Positions 54,101 to 63,379 of a stretch of DNA of 64,000 nt are shown here, one piece after another. This DNA is from Kuschelorhynchus macadamiae. Its lineage: Eukaryota; Arthropoda; Insecta; Coleoptera; Curculionidae. Each line of letters starts with the position of its first letter. Within the stretch, counting starts at the first letter, position 1. The stretch is taken from contig JAUTXW010000136.1 in NCBI GenBank assembly GCA_030620095.1, positions 1,488,001 to 1,552,000 on the forward strand, written 5' to 3'. The position numbers were made by a program, and so were the translations under genes. The notes beneath the pieces are model-generated. The model was not told the DNA's origin and searched no databases. It worked only from the letters and a program-made list of their open reading frames with translations.

Positions 54101-56540
54101 GACATTAACTACTGTATACGAAATCGCCGCTTTTTATAATTTCTAAATATGTTGAGGGCTATTATGCTTATACTGACTGATAATCATCATCGGTGACCAT
54201 TAAACAGTTAAAACCACAATTAATTTTAAATTTGCACTAAAAATAGTCTGGGTCAAAGTCTTGCGGGATTTTTCGTGTAATGGACACAGATCTTCGATAT
54301 TTTTAAGGGGTTTACAACGTAAAAAGTTCATATTTTGAAAATGCTCAAACCGGTAATAGTCAGATACAAAACAGGGGTAGTTGAGATAATTGTTTTGACA
54401 CGAAAAAATTATGGAAGTCAGTGACGTAGATATTGCATTTTTTTCGATTACATTTTTTTCGTTTGCAAGGAATTCAATTACTTGCGAATGTAATTGAAGT
54501 ACTTATAAAGGAATTGAATTACTTAAAAAGTAATTAAATTACTTTTTAGGAATCCAGTTACCCGTGAAGAATAGAAGTACCCCAAAAACACGAAAATCCA
54601 ATTACCAATTACTAAAAAGTTATTTAATAATCAATTGCTTTTTAGGGTCTTTAAAAAGTAATTGAATTAAAGTAATTGAAGTACTACTTTGGGTAATTTG
54701 TTGACATTTTAAGTGCCCCAGCTCGGTAACGGTACATCGGGGAAATATACTTCTATGGGGTCGATCGTAGATGATAAATAGGCGTTTCTTTTGAGAAAAA
54801 CGAGATTAGGGCTTAAAATAAGCCAACAGTGGCGTCCGATAGGGGCACTCTTTTAGAAACTCCGATGATTTAAAATGCAAAATGATATGTTTTCGAGATG
54901 GAGCATTTCTTTTGGATTTCTATCTAGAAATCTCGGACCAGTTCGTTAACTAGCAATTTCGGAGCACGGGATGTCGCTTAAAAAAATAAAAAAGGGGTAA
55001 CTTTGAAGGCATTTTGCAAAGTCGAAACCTTGACTACTTTGTCAAGCTAAAAAGGGGGTTCGATGGCGAAAATAAAGCAGATTTAAAATTAATATAGGAT
55101 GCCTATGCCTCAAATGCCGAGAAAGCAATCGAAATGCAAAAAGAAAGTAAAAAAAAACTGTTTCCGGCTTTTCAATTTTCCCATATTTCACTAGTTTTTT
55201 TTTGAGAAGAGTATCCAGAGCCGGAAATTGTTTATGGGACAACAAATTTCTCCCGAAGTATTGGAAAACCACATCGCCAAAATTACTCTCGGGTTTATAC
55301 AGGGCGAGCCATTTAAAAATAAAATTGCAATTTCGTTTTCATATATTTCGTTATGGTTATCGATTGACCCTGTAGCATATGAACGGTGGACCATAAGCAA
55401 ATCAAGTAAATACCCAAAGAAACGCCTTTATTTTTTCTAGAGGCTGGTGTGAAAATCAGTTCGATCAGGGTTAGGTGTGAATTTTAAGAAATGTTTAAAT
55501 TCTAGGGTGCACGAATTCTGTTTGCCATTTTCTGGGTCTTCGTAAGCTCGTATCGGTACCTCCAGGGAAAAAACGATTAAATATATAAAAAATTCCATCT
55601 TTCGAAGTCGAAAAATTGGGTAAGATCTAGTTTCGATTAAAAATGCAGTATTTTTCAATTTGCGATAATTTACCACTTTTTCAAGTTGGCCTGGCTCTGC
55701 CAGCTGTGTAGCTTTGACTGACATGTCATAATAAGCAGTTTGTCAGGGTCGCGATGTCTAACTTAGATTCGGAAGAATTGTTTTCATTGATATACGCAGG
55801 GCTTAGAAGTAATTAAATTATTATTTGTTTGCTTTATACCTATGTAGTATTCGGTATTTAAAGTATCGTCGGCTTTAGTGTATTATATAATTTAGTGTAT
55901 ATATTATTTATATACGAGGTGTTAAAGCAATCCGGTTCAGAGTAGTGGCATTTTCCAGTAATTTAATTTTTGACATTAAGTACTGGGTATACGAAATCGC
56001 CGCTTTTTATCGTTTCTAAATATGTTGCGGGCTATTATGCTTATACTGTTATTCATTTTAAATTTGCCCCATAAATAGTCTTGGTCAAAGTCTCGGGGGC
56101 TTTTGGGAGTAATGGACGTAGATCTTCGATATTTTTAAGGGGTATACAACTTAAAAAGTTCGTATTTTGAGAACGCCCAAACCGGTAATAGTCAGATACA
56201 AAACAGATGTAGTTGAGATAATTGTTTTGACATGAAAAAATTATGGAAGTCATTGACGTAGATAATACATTTTTTTCGATTAAATTTTTTTCATTTGCAA
56301 GGAATTCAATTACTTGCAAAAGTAATTGAAGTACTTATAAAGGAATTCAATTACTTACAAAGTAATTCAATTACTTACCAGGATTCAGTTACCTGTTAAC
56401 TAATGGTAGTACCCCAAAACACTAAACATCAATTACCAATTGTTAAAAAGTAATTCAATTATCACTTGCTTTTTAGGGACTTCAAAAAGTACTTGATTTA
56501 AGTAATTGAGGTACCCAAAGTAATTGACTTACTTTTTCAA
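51185..56540 (+). repeat. Three tandem copies of a 1.7-1.8-kb unit
   Basis: The landmark GTGCCCCAGCTCGGTAACGG occurs at 51189, 53012 and 54713, giving periods of 1823 and 1701 bp. Units share CAGTGGCG-CCGATAGGGG, TACAGGGCGAGCC (51762, 53445, 55300), TAAAGCAATCCGGTTCAGAG and a terminal cluster of AAGTAATTGAATTACTT-like words (about 52775-52990, 54470-54690, 56300-56540). Copy 2 lacks about 125 bp present in copies 1 and 3 (51478-51605, 55003-55150), and copy 3 lacks a short block near 56050. No coding capacity. The copies look very similar, so the duplication is fairly recent. Confidence 0.9.
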
Positions 56541-57370
56541 TTTTTATTTCCCTCGTAAATGGGAAGTATGAGATTTTTGCAGATCTTTACGTTTCAGGGT
56601 CCTTAGATGCCGAAAAACATGTTTTCTCTATTCCGTCGGTCTGTCTGTCTGTCTGTCTTTTCGCGGCATATCTAAAAAAAACTACTTATCCTATTCAACT
56701 TCAAATTTTGGTCAAGAATTAAGGGTCATATCATATGGATGACCTGGTAAAAATGGCGGCCTAGTGAAATATTAAAAAAAATATTATTAAAAAACTAGTA
56801 ACCCAGTTTACGTGTGAATAAACTGGTAAAATTTTTAAGATGGCGATCTAATGAAATATTTAAAAAATCAGCCTGAGAAACTACTAACTAGACTGATTTC
56901 AAGTTTCGTGCAAGAATTAATCGTGATATAGAGATAAACTGTTAAAACTGGAATATGAATTTAATATAGCAGAACAAAATGGTAGGAAAATATTTTTTTT
57001 AAAAAATCAACGTAAAAAAATCTTATTCAATTGATTTGAATTTTTGTTCAAAAATTAAATATGATATAAGGGATAAACTGGTACGAAATCAACATGACGG
57101 AACAAAATGGTGGTATTAAAAATCAGTGTAGAAACTAGTTTTTTAATTTATTTTAAATTATGCCCAAAAATCAAATGTGGTCCAACAAAGTGGAGCCTAA
57201 TAAAAATATTTGAAAAGAGAGTATATAGGCGTTACTAAATGACTTTGTAATGAACTAAATCGGGTCACACATTACTGTTTCTAATAAACGGAAATATTCA
57301 TAGCGGGGGAAGTTCCGGGTAAAAGAAATTTACCGATATTTTTAATTCAATTACTTGACAGCCATGCGCA
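56540..57370 (+). repeat. Dispersed repeat with internal tandem units, copy 2
   Basis: The same family as 40640-41880: head GCAGATCTTTACGTTTCAGG, GATGCCGAAAAACATGTT, (GTCT)n; about four units with AAACTGGTAA and GGCGGAACAAAATGG-like words; tail TGAACTAAATCGGGTCACAC and GGTAAAAGAAATTTACC at about 57319. It is shorter than copy 1. It abuts the last unit of the tandem array. Confidence 0.75.
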
Positions 57371-58380
57371 AAAACATGTTTTATGAATCCATATTGAACG
57401 AAATTTAGAATTTTGCTTTCAAATATGTACCTAATTTTTTATACTTTTGTCAAAAAGGGCGTGTTACATGTTTTAATATTTTTGTTAAATAATAGTTGCC
57501 TGAATATTCATTCGAATTTAATTACATTATTTTAATTAGAGAGAAATTGCCACTAAAGGGCTTTAGACGTCTTACAGGTCCTTAACATAATATTCAAAAA
57601 GAACTTTGTACGTGCTGTGAATTCAAAGGAAGTAGAACAGGAAAAGACACATTTTCTTTCTGTTTTATGAAGAACGCCACTGATTTGTGCCCCCTCGTTT
57701 ACCTGACACATCCGTGCCTCTAGGCTCGAGTGGCACTGTATCAGTGGCCCGTGGTTGTTTGCAGCAGTTTATACCGTATCTAATCTTGTAATCTGCACAC
57801 GTCACGTCATACAAGTAAAGGGTTCTGGCCAAACACAGATGTCCGACATAATCCACATTTCTAATTTCGTATCCACCAGCCATACATCTACTAGCTCACA
57901 TTCTAATGAGGGATTGAAAAAACAAAGTTGATCAGGAAATGAGAGATCTGAATTTCTAAACCCCTTGCTTACAGCGTATCTATATTTAAGACTCTGTATT
58001 ATAGTCCAGGAAATAAAGCCATTTTTCATTACGAGATAACAACTTTTAGGCAGATGAAACGTATAATCAATATTTTTAGTGGATTTTTGAAAGTGAATAT
58101 TTTTCTAACGAGAAGAGAATTTTGTTGTGCGCAGATCGCTTTACGCAAATATTTTGCTTATACACTAGTCAACACTTATCACTGACTTTTAACATTAATT
58201 TTAACAAACTTTTTTTCCTGATAGGTCACTTCTTCTACCTTCGTAAGAAGGAGAGTTGAAAATTTTGTTATATTGTACAGGGAAAACTAAAAATTACGCG
58301 AGCATGTAAATAAACCAAAATTTATTATGACTGCCAAAAGAGACGGAGATTTTATTTTTTCATATTTCATTAATTTTTAA
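57370..58380. other. Stretch without an assigned gene
   Basis: The minus strand is open at 58029-57802 (75 codons, MKNGFISWTIIQSLKYRYAV) and 57883-57665 (72 codons, MAGGYEIRNVDYVGHLCLAR) in a region less AT-rich than its surroundings. The second frame runs into a CAGTGGCG transposon-type motif at 57674. I recognise neither. Confidence 0.3.
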
Positions 58381-58394
58381 TACAGGGTGAATAA

Positions 58395-58443
58395 AAAGAT
58401 ATACACAATCGGAAAAAGTAGAAGAAACAGACAGACAGACAAA
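58395..58443 (-). repeat. Head of the tandem-unit family, antisense, left part
   Basis: An ACAGACAGACAGAC run and flanks, the reverse of the copy heads at 40640 and 56540. It continues after the hAT insertion at 62405-62530, where CAATTGAGAAAACATGTT-like words and AGATCTGTAAGAAC complete it. The two parts are one interrupted copy. Confidence 0.65.
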
Positions 58444-59429
58444 CCTATAGACAGTGTCGCAACTAGGGAGGGCTAGGGGGAGTTTAGCCCCCCCAACCTC
58501 GGAATTAGCCCCCCCACCAGGCGATTGGTGAGGGTCAACCAAAACATGAGATGTGGGGTGATTCTGCGAGCAAGCGGAATGCCGACTATTGTCCATCGAT
58601 CGTCAGGTTCTCATTTTGTCGCGGTGCACCATTGAATAATGTTTTTAAGTTTATTTTCTGAGATACTTTTGATTTTGCTGTTACAATAGTTAATAGTTAC
58701 GACATAGGTAAGGTAAAAACTTGAAAAGAATATCTCTTACTGTGTTCCAACGCCTTCTATATTTTTTTTTAAAATAACACTTAAACTCCATTTTGTTTGT
58801 AAAAATGGATAAAAAGGTATTTTTCCGTAGAGTAGTTTATTTTTCTCTTGTATCTTCTTTTTTTTTCTAATATTTAACACCTTCTATACTTTTAACCAAT
58901 TGAATTGGACACTTACGAAAATGAAATTTACTGGCTCTTGGAGTGTACAGGATGTCCAATTTTGGTTGTAAATGCAAGGTATCTCCGTTATTTGCAAATA
59001 TTTAGGGTTGAAGTTTTCGCGACACCGTGCCACTTTTTTGTCAAACTCATGCTACCGTAATCAGATTTTCCATAGCCCGCCTCGTTTCGGAGATACAGGG
59101 CCAAATCGAAAAAGTTGCATTTTGGGACACCCCTCGTATCTCGGTTATCTTTTAACGTTTCGAAAAGGTAAAAACTGGCTCTTATAGAGTTTTTTACGTA
59201 GAATCCAGTGGCGTGGACAGATTTTTACTCGGGGCCGTCGTTTTTGATACATGACCCCAAGTTACGTTTTTTTTAAATGGGACACCCTGTATATTTTTAC
59301 GTAGTCCTATTCGTCTTATTATGAGCTTTTCAAAAATATATAGTTATCTATACATATTTTAAAAATAAGGCTACAGTTTAAGTTTTTAAGAATATATTAA
59401 GTATATCTATTTTTCGTAATTAGCCATGT

Positions 59430-60570
59430 TCAAAAGAACTGCTCAAACTGATTTCCATTTTCTCTTAGGCATCTCTCACACACTCTTGCAATTTTACCCA
59501 GTGCATTTAAAATGACTCATTGCGTGCTTGTATTTGCAAAAATGCCTGCTCAGTGGTGTTGCGCAGGTCTTGAACTGTGTTATGGCGGGTACAAAAAATT
59601 AAATTTTTTAGGTGACCCCATAAAAAGAAGTCTAATATGCACAGGTCAGGCGACCTAGGAGGTCATCGGACAGGTCCGTGCGTTCCAATCCAGCGTTCGG
59701 GGAAGTTCTCTTCTAAATACCGACTCACAATTTGGGAGTTATTATTATGGAGCTCCGTCTTGTTGGAAATATATTTGATTCACATGTGCTAAAGGGACAT
59801 CTTCTATGATTTCTGGCAATATATTTTGCAATATTTCAAGGTAGCAATTAGCAGTGAGACCTCCTTCAAAAATATGAAATTTTATTTTGGTTCCTAGTAC
59901 GAAACAAGCGACATTAAAGCCAAATCTTCCTTGTTGCTCGCGTGGAAATATCAAATGTTGATTTTCAGGTGACCAGTGTCTCGTATTGTGCATATTAAAT
60001 ATTCCAGCACTACTTATATACGATTCGTCGGACCATATAATCGCCCCTCCAAAATTTTGGTTAGTATTAATTTTTTGTAAATACCACTGGCAAAAATCAA
60101 TACGTCGTTCTGCATCTCCAGGATGTAGATTTTGCACAACTCTGACTTTATAAGGTTTATACTTATGTTTCTTTAAAATCGTTTGAACCCGAGACTTGAT
60201 TACACCCACTTCATTCTCTATTTTTCTACAGGACGTTACAGGCGTTACATTTACACTTGCTAAGACGTTAATTTCATCAGCCTCACGATTCTCTTTGTTA
60301 TATTTCTTTGATCTGGGCTTTTTGAAAGAGCCAAAATTTATTAAATTCGATTTCAGCCTATAGAATATTAATTTATTTGGCTGCCTCCTTTCCGGATATC
60401 TATATAATAAAAGTTTAACTTTTAAAAAAGATTGCAATAATAATTATGAAAATAAAACATTACCTAATGAAATAAAGCTCAGAAGCAGCGTTTATATTTT
60501 CATGACTCTCTATGAAACAGGTCAGCATATCATATTGCTCAAAGTTTTCAAATAATTGATTTGCCGCCAT
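59430..60570 (-). pseudogene. Mariner-like transposase with a 64-nt intron, recently broken
   Basis: Exon 1 (60570-60464) reads MAANQLFENFEQYDMLTCFI, ESHENINAASELYFI. The intron at 60463-60400 joins it to RYPERRQPNKLIFYRLKSNL, restoring the family HTH. Exon 2 continues with PVTSCRKIENEVGVIKSRVQ, VVQNLHPGDAERRIDFCQWY, IIWSDESYISSAGIFNMHNT (first aspartate), FGFNVACFVLG and IYFQQDGAP (second aspartate). A shift there gives three stops; in the next frame it goes on: RYLEENFPERWIGTHGPV, a stop for W, PPRSPDLCILDFFLWGHLK (third aspartate), and ENGNQFEQFF with a stop at 59430. After the frameshift there are about three in-frame stops. The acidic spacing is about 42. The first two thirds are intact. 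Confidence 0.8.
60400..60463 (-). other. Predicted 64-nt GT-AG intron in a transposase gene
   Basis: The minus strand reads ATTTCATTAG|GTAATGTTTT ... ATTATATAG|ATATCCGGAA. Removing it makes LYFI-R-YPERRQP, matching YHEKYPERRIP in the intronless relative at 1756-2811. Unspliced, the frame meets a stop at once. Confidence 0.7.
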
Positions 60571-61692
60571 TTGTTAAAAAGTAGTAATCACAGCGACTAA
60601 TTTAACACGTCTGTTAGTATTAACATCAAAACTTCATTTACTTTATGACAAAGCAGTGACAAAGCCATTTTTGCCAATCAGTCCATGGCTTACTATGAAA
60701 AATATAGATAGATATTATTACAAACTTAAATTGTAGCCTTATTTTTTAAAATAAGTATAGATAACCATATATTTTTGAAAAGCTCATAATAAGACGAATA
60801 GGACTACGCCACTGGATTGTACGTAAAAAACTCTATAAGAGCCATTTTTTACCTTTTCGATACGTTAAAAGATAACCGAGATACGAGGGGTGTCCCAAAA
60901 TGCAACTTTTTCAATTTGGCCCTGTATCTCCGAAACGAGGCGGGCTATGGAAAAATCTGATTACGGCAGCTTGAGTTTGACAAAGAAGTGGCACGGTGTC
61001 GCGAAAACCTCAATCCTAAATATTTGCAAATAACGGAGATACCTTGCATTTACAACCAAAATTGGACACCCTGTACAAAATCATGCAGGTGTGAGGGTGT
61101 TTGAAATATTTTTAACATTCAAAATGTTTATGTTTATTTATGCGGACCAGGTTACGAGTTTTCGCTTAAGGTGGAAAGACAGCGGTGTCGAGGTCAATCG
61201 ACGATCGGGTAGCACGCTTATTTTGAAGTTGTGGAACCTAAAAGCTTGAGAAAGGGGTATAAAAGAGTAAAAAAATCATCTTTTTAGGACGCAAAACCGA
61301 TAATAGTCACACTGAAAACAGAAATAGGTGGTGTAAATGTTCTAACATTGAAAACTAATGACCTAGATATTTAATTTTTCTCGAGTATACATATTTAAAA
61401 TAAAATTGAGGTGCTGTTCCAAAAAACGGCGAAACTTGAAGTTATTTAACTTTTTGTATCAAAATAATGTTTGTTCATTATACAGGGTGGACCAAAAAGT
61501 GGGTCACTTTCGCAGGTTCCCAGTTAACAGGTCAAGTAAAGCATATATTATGTTATACAGGAGAAGTGGTTAACTTTTGAACTTAGATTATAACGAGAGT
61601 TTGTAATTAAATTATAGCCGTACGATAAAATTCGGCCTAATAAAAGGCAAAAAAAATTTTACTAAAAATTGGATGAACTGGTAAAATTTTAG

Positions 61693-62103
61693 TTCGTTTC
61701 AAACTTGTACCAAGAAATAGATTAGAACCGTGTGTCAAAAATTTAGATTTAGGATGCCCTGGGCGTAGATATTCGATTTTTTAAGGGTACAAAACCGTAA
61801 ATATTTTATATTTTGAGAACACATTTTAATTCGTTTCAAACTTGTACCAAGAAATAGATTAGAAACGTGTCTCAACAATTTAGATTTAGTATGCCATGGG
61901 CGTAGATATTCGATTTTTTAAGGGTGCAAAACCGTAAATATTTTATATTTTGAGAACGCATTTTAATTCGTTTCAAACTTGTACCAAGAAATAGATTAGA
62001 AACGTGTCTCAACAATTTAGATTTATTACGCCATGGGCGTAGATATTCGATTTTTTAAGGGTGCAAAACCGTAAATATTTTATATTTTGAGAATGCCAAA
62101 TCA
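61693..62103. repeat. Three tandem copies of a 137-bp unit
   Basis: TTCGTTTCAAACTTGTACCA starts at 61693, 61830 and 61967, exactly 137 bp apart. Units share GGGCGTAGATATTCGATTTT and CCGTAAATATTTTATATTTT and differ at only a few bases. An isolated TACAGGGTGGACC sits upstream at 61490. Confidence 0.95.
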
Positions 62104-62404
62104 ATTATAGTCAAATTGAAAATAGATATAGTTTTTTTTCGATTATACATATTTAAAATAAAAAAGAGGCAATATGTCGAAAAACGGTGAAATACGGCAA
62201 ATTTATTTAATTTTTTGTATACATTGTAGTGTTAGGATTAAGATAAAGTTAACACGAAAATTTGCATGGCATTATTAACTTGGAAAAATATCATGTACAA
62301 AAAATCATCGTTTCTTTAAAATTGGTTTTATCCTCAAATCAATATTATGTTATAAATGTTAGGGCTTGAGCCCCCCCAAAAGTCGGTGTCTAGTTGCGCC
62401 ACTG

Positions 62405-62530
62405 CCTATAGACAGACCAAAGGAATTGAGAAAACATGTTTTCTCGCATCTAGTGACCCTAAAATGCGAAGATCTGTAAGAACTTGAGAGGGAGATTTTT
62501 TTCACGATTACTATACTTTTTAAGAGGGAA
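62405..62530 (-). repeat. Head of the tandem-unit family, antisense, right part
   Basis: Starts with the second CCTATAGA octamer and continues GAGAAAACATGTTTTCTCG, CGAAGATCTGTAAGAAC, TTTTTTCACGATTAC, the reverse of the copy heads at 40640-40720 and 56560-56640. Together with 58395-58443 it is one copy split by the hAT element. Confidence 0.65.
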
Positions 62531-63320
62531 GTAAAAAATTGGCCTGTTTCCTAATTTTTCTGAGGTTTGACCCCCAACATGGCACATACTGGACTATTAA
62601 TAAATTTGTTACTTTTATTTTTAGCCTCATAGAAGAGTTTAAGACTGAAATTATTAAATTTGTCTCGATAATGCTATTAAACTGAATTGAAGTAATTACG
62701 TTAACGTTCTCTAAACGGGCTGGAGTGAATAAGATCACGTCGCTTTTACGTGATCTTAGGTGTGATTTTGGAAGGCGTATGGGGGAAAGCTTAAGATTAC
62801 ATTGGAGAAAGGTGACAGATTATATTGATATTTTGACGCTTCCACAGGCCAGCGTCGTTTAAAACTTACTTCCATAGGTGTCAAATTACTTGCAATTAAA
62901 GAAGATATCGTATCTGGATTCAGTTTCCTTGAAAGCGGAATATTAAAACCAAAGAAGTAAAAATTAGGTATAGTCCGTTTCAAATGAACGCGGATTGACT
63001 TGAAACCAAAAAATTCTGCTAGTCCCTTCTGGTCCATTGTTATCTTAAAGTGCCTCAAACTATTTTAAATGTTGGTTTCATGCCATGATATTTTAATTAT
63101 TAACACTGGAGTGGTTTACTTTAAGATTTTAAAACGTGGCTGTGGCTTTTACAAAACTGTATTTTAATTGAACATTTGAACGGTGAAAATATTGAAATAG
63201 AGGCAAATCTACAAAATCGTATTTGTGGAAAATAATACTTAGGGTAGTTAAGGAGCAAAGACATTAAGCGTAGATGGACATAAAATAATTTTTAAACGTT
63301 TATGAAGGACTTTCGAAAAA
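62531..63320. other. Stretch without a recognisable gene
   Basis: A 100-codon minus-strand frame (63058-62756, MRHFKITMDQKGLAEFFGFK) has no motif I know. TAAGATCACGTC...ACGTGATCTTA near 62731-62758 is a small perfect-arm hairpin. Confidence 0.35.
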
Positions 63321-63379
63321 AATGTGTAAAACAGAACGACCGTTTACAGCCTCTTAAAAAATGGACTAAGAACGAGAAA

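Larger units (their letters stand above)
58948..61073 (-). mobile_element. Mariner-like element with about 390-490-bp inverted repeats
   Basis: TA-flanked (58946-58947, 61074-61075). The left end is CAGGATGTCCAATTTTGG and the right (reversed) CAGGGTGTCCAATTTTGG, both continuing TTGTAAATGCAAGGTATCTC. The left arm (58948-59435) has about 95 bp (around 59220-59310) not present in the right arm (60685-61073). That block ends GGGACACCCTG-TA and so may be a trace of a further insertion. It carries one transposase gene on the minus strand. Confidence 0.85.
58452..62404. mobile_element. hAT-type non-autonomous element with exact 8-bp target duplication
   Basis: The left end CAGTGTCGCAACTAG and right end (reversed) CAGTGGCGCAACTAG are flanked by identical CCTATAGA octamers (58444-58451, 62405-62412). 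Next to each end is a C/G-rich palindromic patch (GGGGGAGTTTAGCCCCCC on the left, GAGCCCCCCC on the right). I see no hAT transposase. A mariner element (58948-61073) and a 137-bp tandem repeat (61693-62103) are inside. It interrupts an antisense copy of the tandem-unit family. Confidence 0.85.

Noticed and set aside
57665..58029. Minus-strand frames as exons of a host gene
   Set aside because: Two overlapping frames in different phases, no clear splice sites in register, and one runs into a transposon-type CAGTGGCG motif.
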